DNA from: Benincasa hispida
Lineage: Eukaryota > Streptophyta > Magnoliopsida > Cucurbitales > Cucurbitaceae
Assembly (NCBI RefSeq): GCF_009727055.1
Contig: NC_052357.1
Location: 3,896,397 to 3,960,396 of the forward strand
Direction of reading: 5' to 3'
Length of the DNA: 64,000 nt
The notes under the pieces were generated by a model. It saw only the letters and a program-made list of their open reading frames with translations, had not been told where the DNA came from and ran no database searches. This document shows, piece after piece, positions 1-12,200 of this stretch. Position 1 is the stretch's first letter. Every line of letters starts with the position of its first letter. The position numbers and the translations under genes are program-made.

Positions 1-1155
1 TTCAAGTTGGAATGGAAAACATAATGGATCAGAGGTTTGGAGAGATGCAACAGATTACGGAGAACATGATGACTGCAAAAATCGAAGCAATAGGGGAGAC
101 GATGTAGCAGAAAATGATCCGAGCATTGGAAGTCTGGTCGAAGAAATAAAAAAACAACCAAGGAGAGGGAATCAGGGTCATCAGAAAGGATAGTGACTGA
201 CAAGGGGAAACAACCGACGAGAGAGGAAGGCGGCGAAAGAAGGGAAGTGTCGTTCGATATGCGACTGAGAAAGCTAGAAATACCAATATTCAAAGGAGAA
301 CCAGATGAAGATTCGATGGGGTGGTTTCATAGAGTTGAAAGATATTTTGTTGTGAATCGGTTATCGGAGAATGACAAAATCGAGGCTGCGATCTTGTGTT
401 TGGAAGAGGAGGCATTAGAGTGGCATCAGTGGGAGGACGAGAGAACGCCAATGGACACCTGGGCCAAATTTAAAGAACAACTCCTGCTGCGTTTCCTACT
501 AGTCAAAGAGGAAGATCGGAAAGCACAGTTTCTGACCTTGAAGCAGGACGACAGCGTGCGAGCATACCGGCGGCGATTCAAGCAACTCTCAGGGTCGTTG
601 AAAGACCTCTCAGATGAAACGTTAGAAAGCAAGTTCGTTAATGGGTTGAAAGAAGATATTAAAATTGAAATGAGGATGTTCAAATTAATTGAGCTGAAGG
701 AAAAAACGAGGATGGCCCAAATAATAGAAGATACGGAGGAGGCTCGAAGAAAAAAATGGGGCAACCCGAACCCAACAAAGTCAACAGGTGCTTCTTCAAA
801 CTCGGGACTCAACTCGACCACGGGTCAACCCGGTTCCAACACAAGTCAGAACACACAATCGGCTGCCTGGACAATCTCTCTCAACCCGACCCGCGCGTCA
901 GGTACGTCTTCCAACTCTGTTACTTTAAAAGACATCAACGAAAAACCGTTCACGGCCGGAGCTTTCAAGCGGCTGTCCGATAGTGAGATGCAAAACTGGA
1001 GGGATAAGGGACTCTGCTACCGATGTGAAGAGAAGTATACACCGGGGCACCGTTGTAAAAAAAGGGAGTTGAGTATCTTGCTATACCACGATGAGGAGGA
1101 AGAAGCTGAGATTAAGGAAACAGAGGACGAACCAAGAGTGGCCAGATGCCCATGA
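1..1155 (+). pseudogene. Ty3/gypsy gag fragment
   Basis: Retrotransposon capsid/nucleocapsid region. The frame begins at an ATG near base 13 and meets a stop near 106; a long frame runs 193-1155. The central part has the W-F-x-x-V/A-E-x-Y-F and L-L-x-R-F patterns of the plant Ty3/gypsy gag family. A zinc-knuckle-like stretch (CYRCEEKYTPGHRC, about residues 277-290 of the long frame) is followed by KKRELSILL, typical of chromovirus-type or other non-Athila plant gypsy elements. It continues into a protease in another frame. The left end is cut by the window, so the LTR and primer site are not visible. The frame is remarkably long for a fragment, which suggests moderate age. Lineage assignment is from memory of family motifs, without a search. 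Confidence 0.85.
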
Positions 1156-1367
1156 CAACTACATTAGAATCGATGGTGGTGGAGGCTAGTGAGCAAGAGG
1201 CAGCGGAGCTGTCCCTAAATTCTCTGGCAGGGATCGATTCACCTCGAACGATTAAGGTCAAGGGGGCTATAGGAGATAGGGACGTGATTGTTTTCATCGA
1301 CAGTGGTGCATCACACAACTTCATCGACAACTAACTAGTATCAACCCTGAAACTATGTGACGTACTC
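1146..1367 (+). pseudogene. Ty3/gypsy aspartic protease fragment
   Basis: Start of the pol polyprotein of the same element. It shows the active-site motif DSGASHNFI at about 1300-1325, the usual plant gypsy protease signature, then an in-frame TAA right after FIDN. Recognisable similarity (LVSTLKLCDV) runs on for about ten codons and then stops. It overlaps the end of gag in a different frame, so a frameshift separates gag from protease; the intact family normally reads through. Reverse transcriptase and integrase are absent, so the element is truncated here. Confidence 0.8.
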
Positions 1368-2460
1368 TAAGCGCCTTTGTTGTGAACTAACTATGTTGTA
1401 TGCATTAAAGCATTACATCACTGGATCAGTTGCTTGTTTATTCTTCGTATGCAGCTGCCTGCATATTCATCCACAACACCACTTCAGATTAAATCTTTGG
1501 ATTTTACAACTTTAATTCCAACATTCATTTAGCTAAACTCCTTTAAAAGAAATTGCTCATAAACATCTTATCTTTCACTTATCTTAGAATTTGAGCATTA
1601 TTTCCTTTTGAGTTAAATGGAATTCCTCCAATCTTTCCTTTAACTTACTGAGAAATTCTTCTACTTCCACAGTTTTCAGATGGCAGCAACATTTTTTCAC
1701 TTAGGTGTTAGAAAAAATTTGACAAAATAGTCTCCTTCTTTGTTCAGCCTATTTATACATAAGTTTGCATGAGAAATTTGTTTAATTAAATGCCACATGG
1801 CATACTTATCTTCCCATTGATGTCTGCACGAATGCCACCTGGCTTGCTTACCCATTAATTAAGTTGAACTCCTTAGCTTAACTGCATCGCACGGCCTTGT
1901 GGCCACTTAAGCCCTTTCCTTTCAACACATACTTCTACTCATCGATTTATCCTTTGAGCAACACCTTCAATGCATGATCTTCTGCCGCATCATTTGTCAG
2001 CTTAGCCTCAACATTGACGTACAAGGTTGGACGCATAATTCTTTCATACCACTTCGTTGTACTTAGTCATAACGTCCCCCACTTGGACCTTTGGCCACAT
2101 AGTTCAACGAAACTGGCCGCACGACGCCTCATAACTAAGAGCTCAGCATTCCACATTTAGGATAACGTGTTTCTACTTCACCTAAGAGCTCAGCATTTCA
2201 CATTTAGGATATTTTCTTGTCCTTTTTCCGACTTGCCAATATCTACACTTCTCAAACTCTTTATGTGTCGGCTGTGTTTACATCTTGAATGCATATACTT
2301 GTAACACTTAGAAAATTTTTCCTCCTTTAATATTTCAGGTGCATCATTCAATTAACATACTTAGTTTATTTTTCATTAATGTTAATACACACCTTAAACA
2401 CATAATTAAGAGGACTTAAACTTAGTTAACTAGTAAAATAAGTTCAGGGGTTTACACTTA
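1368..2460. other. Non-coding stretch, no gene recognised
   Basis: AT-rich sequence without a credible ORF on either strand. It lies between two retrotransposon fragments and could be remains of an LTR or untranslated leader. I see no TG...CA pair with a duplicated target that would define an LTR. The only internal structure noted is a 30-bp direct repeat around 2135-2211. Confidence 0.5.
2135..2211. repeat. 30-bp direct repeat, two copies
   Basis: The segment beginning CTAAGAGCTCAGCATT occurs at 2135-2164 and again at 2182-2211, with one substitution, separated by 17 bp. This is a local duplication inside otherwise unique sequence. Confidence 0.8.
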
Positions 2461-2587
2461 GTATTAGAGGTGTCAAAAGGGATGTTACTAACAAGTGCTT
2501 TGACATCTTCCTCTGAGTCGTTGTTGTCTTCAGATTCAGCATCAAACAGAGTTAAAACATAGTCTTTATTCTTTCTTCAAAAAATTA

Positions 2588-3300
2588 GGACATTCAGCCT
2601 AGACGTGACCATAACTGCTACACTCTCTACATTTGAAGTACTTTTCTTTCTTAGACAAAAGTACCTGACTTGTCAGCTTCCTTCTTACCATTCTGAGATT
2701 TGAATTGATTTGGGGGAGTAAAGCTTCTAGACTTCTTGTTGCTATATGTGCCAAACATCTTATCGAAACACTTTAGAACATGATTAAATTGTTTTAAGAG
2801 CAATGATATAGATTCAGCAAGGAAATCTTTTGACTCTTTATCAAGGTCAACAAACTCTTCTTTCACTAAGGTTTAAAGAGCAATTCCCTCATTTTTCTTC
2901 TCAGTTTTTCCATCTAGGGACATCTCAAACGTGAGCAATGAACCAAATAATTCATCTACTCTCAACTTTGTTATGTCTTAAACTTCCTCAATGTAGTGAC
3001 TTTCTTGTCAAATCTCTTAGGTAGAGACTTAAGCACCTTCCGGACAAGTTTTTTTTCTAAAATTTTATCTCCAAGAGCGAATGACTCATTTGTAATGTCT
3101 AATAGACAAACATTGAATTCAATGATGGATTCTTCATCATGCATTCTAAGGTTCTTAAACTTCAATGTCAACAACTGCAACCTTGACATTTTTACTTTAG
3201 AAGTTTCTTCATGAGCAACAGATAAGATATCTCGTGCTTCCTTAGCCGAGACACAAGTATTAAAGAGCTAAGCAGTTTATAACGTAGTACTTATCTGTAA
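2588..3300 (-). pseudogene. Ty1/copia gag remnant (UBN2 type)
   Basis: Reading the minus strand from 3300 downwards, the translation follows the copia gag polyprotein family (UBN2). It shows AKEARDILSVAHEETSKVK, then SRLQLLTLKFKNLRM and KLVRKVLKSLPKRFDKKVT. Further down, at about 2590-2635, is a CCHC zinc knuckle of the form CRECSSYGHVxAEC with a stop codon in the middle. Frames are broken near 3265, near 2960 and in the zinc knuckle. This type of knuckle (CxEC-GHx-xEC) is usual in SIRE-like or related copia lineages; that lineage call is an inference. No pol is attached, so it is a gag-only fragment. Confidence 0.8.
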
Positions 3301-4100
3301 CACACGATCACTACAATGACCTACGTAGAGCTCAACTCACTAACCACCTAGGCTCCCCCTAAATGTGAGACTCTCTCTCATGTGTACTTAGGCTCCCTTT
3401 AAGTTTGATAATATTGGTGTTAGACACTTCGGCTTTCCACAATGTGTGAGAATCCTCTCACTGAGATATCTTCCCCTTAGTCAGCAAACGATGAACTTTA
3501 GGATCCCCTAAGATGGAGAGCTCCTTCTCCGAAGCTCAGTCTTAGGCTCCCCCTAAAATTGAAAATCCCTTCTCTGGCAGCAATGGCTTAGACTCCCCCT
3601 AAGACCGTGATTTACTTCAAAGTGTTGCATTCAATGAATAAAGAACTTGCATAGCAAAATAGTGAGCAACGAGCAAGAACACAATGTAGAAAAATTCAGT
3701 CATCGAACAGAAATCATCTTGCTCAATAAAATAAAAATACGACTGACCTAATTGGACAACATAATTCTCTTTAAATAATCGAACCCAAGAAAGAAAACAA
3801 ATCCCCATTTGGAATAGGAAGGTCGCGCTTCAATAAACGAAAATATCGGACGAAATATTACAGCCGAAAATTTTTAGATGAGGAAAATATTCTGCAGGAA
3901 AATACTCTGTTGCCACAAACAGACGACTTTATTTGAGACAACTATAGAAACTACTGCCTTTGAAAAAATTTAAAGCTAATTAAACAAATATCCAACATTC
4001 TAAACTATCTTCAAACTACAAACAAAGAAAATTGACGAAAAACAAAAATATAAAAGAAAAGTGTGAAGAGTAAGGATGTTATTAGAGGTAGGGGTGTGCA
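3301..4100 (-). other. Leader-like region upstream of copia gag remnant
   Basis: This sequence lies on the 5' side of the minus-strand gag remnant, where the untranslated leader would be. It carries degenerate tandem units with the core TTAGGCTCCCCCTAA (3348-3610). No primer-binding site or LTR end was recognised, and no credible ORF is present. Confidence 0.4.
3348..3610. repeat. Degenerate tandem repeat, core TTAGGCTCCCCCTAA
   Basis: Variants of this 15-bp core appear near 3349, 3389, 3499, 3541 and 3587, several of them 40-47 bp apart. Each is followed by a loosely similar tail with GA/CTC-rich sequence. The core ends are inverted (TTAGG/CCTAA), so each unit could form a small stem. The units lie in the putative leader of the minus-strand copia gag remnant. 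Confidence 0.65.
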
Positions 4101-4388
4101 ACGGTCAATCGGAGTCATTTTTTTTTACTAAACTACCCGGAATTGATTATGGTCAATAAAGGTTCAAACTAACCCTGACTGTTGAGGTGCACAAAATGGT
4201 CGTTGGTCATTTTTGGTCGAGTTAACTCTTTAATTTTTCTTTTGAAAAAATGTCGATTTGGATTTTTTGCCAAACCGATGTCGACTAAGCCCCTCCTCTT
4301 CTCCAAGCAACTTGGTTCGGTCAATTTTGGTTAGTCAACTTAATTTTTCGAATTATCATGCTCAACCCTAATTAGAGGATGTCCTGTA
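4101..4388. other. Non-coding spacer
   Basis: Sequence between the copia gag remnant and the short-LTR copia element. Nothing recognisable; no ORF or repeat of note. Confidence 0.4.
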
Positions 4389-4602
4389 TGTTAAGACGTT
4401 CCACTATTATGTGTTATTATTTTCCTTGTACAAGCCCACGATCCATTTTATAAGGGTTCTTTTCCATGTATTTTGTGTTGAGATTCCCCTTTTAGAACTT
4501 CTTTATTCTGTTATCCCTAAGAAGTAATACAATGTGTGTGTAGAGTAACTCTTTTGCAAGAGTTTTTCTTCCCAGACTCTCTTATTTAATGGCCTTCAAT
4601 CA
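4389..4602 (+). repeat. 5' LTR of short-LTR copia element
   Basis: Starts TGTTAAG and ends near CAATCA. It aligns along its length with 8386-8602, sharing blocks such as TTTCCTTGTACAAG, CCATGTATTTTGTG and TTATTTAATGGCCTTC. It contains a 22-bp segment (4534-4555) that is repeated just outside the LTR at 4607-4628. Confidence 0.8.
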
Positions 4603-4734
4603 TAGAGTGTGTGTAGAGTAACTCTTTTGGTTTTATGGTTAAGGACATTTTAAATCAAATGATAAATTGTAAATCAAACAAAGATATTTGATCTACTTTA
4701 CAAGAGAGAATAACTTTAGAATATAAAAAATGGA

Positions 4735-5270
4735 TCTACGTCGCTTACAGAGTATTTTCTAAAAATTCAGCAATGTGTTGATGCATTAGCATCTGTGGGT
4801 GAGCCAATTTCTAAAGATGATCATATATTAGATATTCTCTCTAGTTTAAGCTCTAAATATGAGTCTATGGTTTCCGTTATTTCTGTATATACTGAATCTT
4901 CATCTATTCAAGATATTACTTCTCCTTTGCATAATCAGGAGGCACGAATAAAGAGTAAAATTGTTGGCTCAGACAGCTTTGTACCATCAGTTAATCTGAC
5001 TTCCAATCACAATTCTGAACAAAAAGTATCTTCTTCTTCTAGACAAAATAGTGATTCTCATTAGGGTAATCAGAATTAGAGGGACTGAGGAGGAGGTCGT
5101 CAAAACAGAGGAGGGGCATAACAGAAATAAACCTCAATGTCCGATTTGCACAAAATTTGAGCACACAGCCAAACAATGCTATTTTTGCTATGTTCCGTCT
5201 TCCAATAATCCACACCCTCTAGGTTTTTCTTTTCTTAATTCTTCTGATTCTGCTCAATCATCTGGAGTTC
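4735..5270 (+). pseudogene. Copia gag fragment with zinc knuckle
   Basis: Capsid-domain end and nucleocapsid of the short-LTR copia element. The frame 4795-5064 reads as the C-terminal half of a UBN2-type gag (DDHILDILSSLSSKYESM). A second frame from 5051 carries the CCHC knuckle CPICTKFEHTAKQC (CX2CX4HX4C intact) followed by a serine-rich linker. At least one frameshift separates the two parts, and the N-terminal half upstream of about 4735 is degraded. It feeds into the protease at 5307. Confidence 0.82.
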
Positions 5271-5306
5271 CACAAATGGCAGCTACGGTGACCTCTCGTG
5301 ACCTAA

Positions 5307-6700
5307 ATGTCGATAGTAATCGGTACTCTTGATTCTGGTGCCACACATCATTTGACTAATAACTTCAATAATCTATTCATTGGATCTGAGTATGGAGAAG
5401 GAATTCAAGTGTATGTAGCAAATGGTTCGAGTTTGTCTATTCTTCATTATGGTTCTGCTTGTTTTCCTTCTTCGAAACCCCATAAATCTCTTATTTTTAA
5501 ATATGTCCTTCATGTACCTTTTATAACAAAAAATTTGATCAGTGTCTCTCAATTTGCTCATGTGTTTTTTGAATTTCATCCCAAATATTGTTATGTGAAA
5601 GATCATGTTACTGGACATGTGCTACTCTAAGGGACACTCCAAGGCCTTACCAATTCAATATTTCACCTCTTCATGAGTCTTCTACATATTCTACTAATAC
5701 TAATACTAGTACTACCAAAACAAATGTGTTGAATGTTGTGTCTGAATTTCCTAATCGTTTTACTGTTAAAATGGATGTTTGGCATAGGCGCTTAGACCAT
5801 CCTCATATTATGTGATTAAATATATGCTTCAATCTTTCAAAAACCTGCTATGAATATAAATAAATTGAGTTTTTGTGATGCTTGTGCTTTGGGTAAACAT
5901 CATTCCCTTCCTATTCCTCATTCTACCATTACTTATAATACTCCTTTGCAACTTTGTTGTGTGTGATTTGTGGGGTCTAACTCATAGTTTGGCTCGCAAT
6001 GGTTTTTAGTATTATATTAGCTTAATGGATATGCATAGTCGTTATACATGGATTTATTTCTTACAATCCAAATCAGATGTCTTTTCTGACTTCATAAAAC
6101 TCAAAAATCTTGTAAAGAAAAATTTATAATGTTCCATTCTAAGATTGCAAACCGATGAGAGAGGAGAGTTTAAAACATTTATACCCTTTCTAAATCAAAA
6201 TGGCATATGGGCCTCTTTTCTTTTGACATTCTGAGATGAGGCTTTTACAACTACTGTTTACTTGATTAATAGATTGCCTACCATTGTCCTTCACAATATA
6301 AGTCCCTTGGAGAAGCTATTCGGTCTTAAACCTAATTATACTTCACTAAAAACCTTTGGGCATAAATGTTTTCCTTGCCTACGACCTTATAATTCATAAA
6401 CTTTCTTTTCAATCCAAACCATGGACATTCACTGGCTATCGTAATTTTCACAAAGGCTATAAATGTCTTATACTGATGGTCATCTCTTTATATCCAAACA
6501 TGTTCTTTTTTATGAATCTTGTTTTCCTTTTGCTACCACATCTAAGAAAATATCTCATTCTACTGATACTACATTGATAACTCCTATTTCCTCTCTTTTA
6601 CCTTATCATAACCATAATGAAGATAGACATATTACTATTCCAGTTACTGAGAATCTTGACAATCTAAATCCTACTAATGTATCCTTTAGAAACAGATTCT
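5307..6700 (+). pseudogene. Copia protease and integrase, broken
   Basis: The protease motif LDSGATHHLTN is at about 5325-5355, followed by a protease body that is open to 5630. The pre-integrase histidine/cysteine zinc region follows (WHRRLDHPH, later CDACALGKHH at about 5875-5905). The integrase core is interrupted by stops, and the part carrying the last catalytic Glu (usual NGxxERKH) is deleted near 6215, joining directly to DEAFTTTVYLINRLP. The C-terminal integrase/linker region runs to about 6700 with several frameshifts. Integration activity is impossible from this copy. Confidence 0.82.
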
Positions 6701-6769
6701 TTTGAAGTTTCTTCACAGGACACTACTCAATCTCCAATTGCACAGGACACTAATCAACCTCCAACTCCC

Positions 6770-8385
6770 TCTGCAGCCTCTGTTCTTATGATAGCTCCAA
6801 TTGTCTCCACTCATCCAATGATGACTCGAGGTAAGAGTGACATTTTCAAGCCCAAAGTTTACCTTGTTGATTATACTCAAATTGAACCATGTGATGTAAA
6901 AGAAGCTTTAAAACATCCTCATTGGAAACGAGCCATGGAAGAAGAATATAGTGCTCTCATTAAAAATGACACATGAGACTTAGTGCCTAAATCTTGTGAT
7001 AAGAAAATTATTGGGTGCAAATGGGTGTTCAAAATAAAACATAATTCTAACGGAACCACAGCTTGATATAAGACTTGTTCAGTTGCAAAAGGCTTTCATC
7101 AAACTATTGACATTAATTATACGGAAACTTTTAGTCCTATAGTGAAACTTATAACTATATGTGTTCTCTTAACTCTAGGACTATTTGTCAACTTGATGTT
7201 AATAATGCTTTTCTTCGTGGCTTACTTATTGAAATTGTGTTTATGGATCAACCCTCGAGATTTGGACAATCTGGATCTACACCGTTAGTTTGCGAGCTAA
7301 AGAAAGTTTTATATGCCGTTAAGTAGGTCCCTCGAACATGGTATGAAAGGCTAAGTCCCTGTCTTCATAGCCTTGGATTTCATACTTCTAAAGTTGATAC
7401 TTCTTTGATTATTAGAATTTATGCTTTGTTTTGTTGCTATGTTCTAATATATGTTGATGATATCGTTACTATGGGGAGCTCTTCTATAGAAATTGAACGT
7501 GTTATTCATACTCTTCACAATCACTTTGCTTTGAAAGATCTGGGAACTCTTAACTATTTTTTAGGGGGATTGAGGTCTCTTATCCTAGAGCTGGAGGTAT
7601 GTTTCTATCTCAATCTAAATATATCATGGTAGATCGTACAAAAATGAATGGGGCAAAACCAATTACCACTCTTATAGTGAGTGGACCTATTCTGTCAGCT
7701 CGACAAAGAAAATTATTTCATGACACTTCTTTATATCGAAGTATAATTGGTGCACTTCAATATGCTACTATCACTCATCTTGAAATCTCTTATTGTGTGA
7801 ATAAGGCGTGTCAATTCATGCATTCTCCCACTATCTTACATTGGCAATTAGTCAAAAGGATCTTGCTATATCTCAAAGGAGTGGTCGATCATGATTTACT
7901 CCTTAAATGTCCTACCCATTTAACTTTAAATGGCCTCTGACCCCGATAACCGCAAATCAACTTTCAATTTCTATGTCTTTCTTGGAGATAATCTAATTGC
8001 ATGGGGATAAAAAAAGCAATCTATTATCTCCAAATCTAGTACAGAAACTGAATATCGATGTCTTGCATTGGTTGCAACTGAAATGGTATAGATTCGTTCT
8101 TTACTTAATGGTCTAGGATGTTCTTTTAGTGATATTCCTACTTTATGGTGTGATAATCTCAATGTTGTGCATCTTAGTGCTTATCCTATATTACATTCTA
8201 AAACTAAACAAGTTGACGTTAACATATATTCTATTCAAGATCTTAATTTTAAGAAACAAGTCAGTGTTTGTCATCTCCCTACCTCGGAGCAAGTAGTAGA
8301 TGTTCTTACCAAACCTTTATCGGCCTCCAGTTTTCTAAAGCTCAATATTGTTGCAACAACTGATATATATAGGGTTGCAAAGGGA
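6770..8385 (+). pseudogene. Copia reverse transcriptase and RNase H, broken
   Basis: RT opens with the usual copia run EALKHPHWKRAMEEEYSAL (near 6900) and a stop in place of the following Trp. The catalytic YVDDI motif is intact at about 7450-7467. RNase H follows from about 7920 with DNRKS, SSTETEY and the C-terminal VDVLTKPL motif near 8300. Stops and frameshifts are scattered throughout (for example W to stop in the RNase H at about 8008). The segment ends at the polypurine tract adjacent to the 3' LTR. Confidence 0.85.
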
Positions 8386-8602
8386 TGTTAAAAGGCAGCC
8401 CACTAATATGTGTTATTAATTTCCTTGCTAGTATTTTCCTTGTACAAGTCCAAGGCCCATTTTAAAATGACCCTTTTCCATGTATTTTGTGCTAAGATTC
8501 CCCTTCTAGAACTTCTTTATTCTATTATCCTTGAGAAGTAATAGTGTGTGCAGAGTTGCAAGAGTTTTCCTTTCCAGACTTTGTTATTTAATGGCCTTCG
8601 AT
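8386..8602 (+). repeat. 3' LTR of short-LTR copia element
   Basis: Starts TGTTAAAAGG directly after the purine tract and aligns with the 5' LTR with many substitutions and small indels. This means the two copies have diverged for a long time. The end, near GGCCTTCGATCT, is approximate. Confidence 0.78.
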
Positions 8603-9212
8603 CTTCTCGTTCATTAATAACAAAATGTATAGAATTTTCCCTTGCATGTCTATGGCTTCTTTCTTCCCTCAATGTTTTTACTTCCTTTAATTTGAGTCTG
8701 TACATAGGCAACTTACAAACCTATGTCGCAAAAAACACGATCAAAATCAAAAGTAGATATCTACTATATGGACATCTCAAAATGCCTAAATATTCTACAT
8801 TACTCTGCATGCCCATCCATGGGAATTTTGAATTTCCACCAAAAACAAAAGGACCTTGATGAATTCTGGGTGACGTTTTTCCATTGAACCGAGAGCAGTT
8901 CCAATAAATTTAAATGACTGGGCCGGTTTTGTCAGTTTTTTCTTGCACCCATAGCAAATCCAATACCCTAAAAGTCCTTCCAAATCAGTAAACAGGCACC
9001 AAAAATTTATCCAAAGTGATTACCAACGGAAGAAACACTAGATTTTGAGAAAGCATAAATAATCAATGCAATGACAAAATGTAAGGTGCTATTATATTTT
9101 CATAAAGTTCTAAAAGATGAACAAGTTTACAAAGTGCATAAAAATTAAGGATTATACTCTGATTCAGGACCATCTTCATTCCCAGGAAAGCAGGAACTAT
9201 CAGGAATGGAAC
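8603..9212 (-). other. 3' flank and 3' UTR of UXT gene
   Basis: No gene seen. The part from about 9212 down to about 9050, read on the minus strand, should be the UXT 3' UTR. It holds AT-rich near-upstream sequence (AATATAATAG) and TTTTGTCATTG-type elements that suit plant polyadenylation. The remainder separates the gene from the copia element. Poly(A) position is an inference. Confidence 0.4.
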
Positions 9213-12200
9213 TCAAAATACACGTCCTTCGATAGTCCTCTCTGCTGGAAGTTGTAATAATTCACGAATCCCTTCACAAACCTGCCAATAAAAAATGTTA
9301 AACACTCGTATTGTACCTCTCTCACCAACCCCACTTGTCTTACAAATGAACAATATAGAAAAAGTAGCTTTAGAGCTACATAAATTAGAGTTTTAGGATC
9401 CCAGAAGAGTCAATATTTGTATACTCGACAGGGATTTTTTTAAGGAAGAAAGTTCCATTTTCACCACTGAACTTAGGTGGGCGAGTCAAAATCAACAAAA
9501 GATGAGGTACAATGATCGAATTGAATCTTGTAACTAAGAAACAAAGAGAACAGAAAAATGTTAATTATGAAATACATACCAACTTGATCTGCGCTTTAAT
9601 TGATGCAATTAATTGAGTGTACTCTTCTATCTGTCTGCACAAAAACATATGCAGGCTCGTCAATAAACGAAAATTTGAAACCTTAAAGGAACACAAGATC
9701 CTTAAACTTACAGGATTAGTAAAAGCACTAATCTAAACACCGCAGCACTTAAAACGTTTACCTGGCTAACCTCTCTTCTTTGAGAGAGAGAAATTTTAAA
9801 GCTTCAGACCATGTGAACTCGACATGAAACCCAAGCCCGACATCTACAAATATGCTTCGTGTATCTGGCCTGTACAAGTAGAGACGATAAGCTCTAAATT
9901 TGCAGGAGAAAGGTAAATTAAGTGGGAGTAAGAGAATCAGCCTCATCATTGAGCCCATGGCTCTAAGGCCAGCCCTTCCAACCATTCATTGGATTGGATA
10001 TGGACCACCGAGCTAAAAAATTTCTGAGTAGAAATTGATGATAAATGTCGGAAATGGAAACAAATGCAACTCGTAAGCAGGTAATATTGTGGTTGTTTAG
10101 GCTTGAGTGCGTTCAAGAAAGGGGAGGGAGGATCCTAGTACCTAAAAATTAAAATTAAGTGGGAGTTATTATGCTTTTCTTCCCTTTGATTGTTTTGACA
10201 GATGAAAAATAAGAAAAGTATAATAACTCAAGTAGCTTGATATCCAATCTCACAGCCATGGGTTGACATGATATATTCAATGGGGCTAGCGATAAAGTAA
10301 CATGACATAGAGACAATCCAAATTTCATAGTGGCCACCTACCTAGAATATTGAAATCCTTCCAGTTTTCTAACAACCAAATATTACAAGATCGTTGTTTT
10401 GTGAGATAAGTCGAAAACCAAATATTATAAGGTTGGATAGTTGTTTCGTGAGATTAGTCGAGATGCACGCATAGAAATTTAGAACAAATGAAAATGAAAA
10501 AAAGGCAACCAGATTCATTATCTAGATCAGTAAGAGAAACTTACACATCGCCTTGTCCATAGACTTCAGAGCCAAGATTGACCAACATTCTGAGATTAGT
10601 TATACTATTTTTCTCCAAATTCTCAATGTTCCTACGAAGGTCTGAACTAATAGTATAAAAATGTTAAGTGTCACAATGAAAAATACCATTGAGAATGCAA
10701 CGTAGCACAAGCGAAAGATGTATGACGGGATAATTAAGAATTAAGTAAAGCCATAAATCTGAGGCGGAGTCAAATGAATTAAAAAGGATACAACACTTTC
10801 TGCTGCTCAAACACTTTATCCCTGCCAAACAACAAACAATATAGAAAAAACAGTTAAATGAATTTTACACCTTTCAAGTTTTCAACAAATACTCACAAAC
10901 AATTTTTTTCCTTCATTTCCTCTCCCCAACAATGAAATTACATTTCATCAAAACTAAATTTGAAAATTGTCGAAAAACCAAGTAACAAAAAAGTTCAACC
11001 AACAAAATACTAAGTTCACCTTAATGTCCATAGATAACCACAAAAATACTCCAATTTTAGGTCAAAAAAACATAACATGAAACCCTAATTAAAGAACATA
11101 CAGAACTAGAAGGTCTAGTATCAACAAAATTAGTTTTATCCAACAACAATAGCTAGCCACATAAGTTAAAAGACACCAAAGATTTTTTTTCACAAAATTA
11201 ATATGAAACTCTTCTCTTCCATTGACATCTTGAATTCTCAAGATGCCTGTTATCTTATATACCAACAAAATAAACACAAGATAAGATCAAAATTCAACCT
11301 TCTGGATGTATAGAAACCAACGACTGATATCCAAGAAATACTAGACAATGGAGAATTCTGAGAGCTCCCATCTCTCTCAAAGCCAAAGGAAAGAAACAGA
11401 AATGCATCTTTGAATGGACACAGAAATCAATTCCATATGATAACTGAATTGAAGGAGAATTTGAGAGCTCTCATCCCTCCCACCAAGGCAATAAAAAAGA
11501 TACCTCATTAAACCAGAGCAATGCACATGACATATATACCCATCACAAGTTCACAAACATTATGACTACTACATAGGCCAAACCGGTTTACAAAATACCT
11601 CACAAATCATTCCTCTCCTGTATTATCCTCTTACTACAACATAGGGTGGGACAAAAAAGGAGAATATTCGCACTATGTGCTAAGAAACTTGTCATCGCAA
11701 GTAACACAATAACATTTAGACAAATGGAGTTTGAAATCGAGGGATCTTCAGCTCCAAGAACTCCAGGACCAGGCTGCTTCCTTTTCAAGATGGAATTATC
11801 TCGTCATCCAGACATAATAAAGAATTGTATCGACACAAAATAGTTATCTACTAGCCATGTTTTCTTGCTTTAGTCACCAATTGGCTTATCACGGTCATCC
11901 AAGATTCCTACCAATCCTTCAAAGCATGTGATTAAGATCATTAGACAATAGACACCAACCACCTCCACATAACTTCAGTTTTTAATTAATTACCAAAATC
12001 TAACAATTATCAAATCTTGGGCAATACTGATATTTAATACTATTCTATGGAAGACAATGAAAACAGATATAAGTTAAGCCACACATCATCGATTAATTGT
12101 CACATCAATTAAGACGGATGAACAATATTATACATTTCGCTTGATAGACAATGCTTCATTGGGATCCTTCAAAATGCACGAAGTTGAGAAACTAAAACAA

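Larger units (their letters stand above)
4389..8602 (+). mobile_element. Decayed short-LTR Ty1/copia element with both LTRs
   Basis: A plus-strand copia element of about 4.2 kb with LTR copies at both ends and domains in the copia order gag, protease, integrase, RT, RNase H. All coding parts carry stops and frameshifts, and about 35 codons of the integrase core are missing near 6220. A purine-rich tract (AGGGTTGCAAAGGGA) lies directly before the 3' LTR. No convincing primer-binding site follows the 5' LTR and no target duplication was found, in line with old age. It cannot move on its own. Confidence 0.88.

Noticed and set aside
8795..8983. 62-codon minus ORF downstream of UXT
   Set aside because: No recognised domain, no splice or start context; fits untranslated or intergenic sequence.
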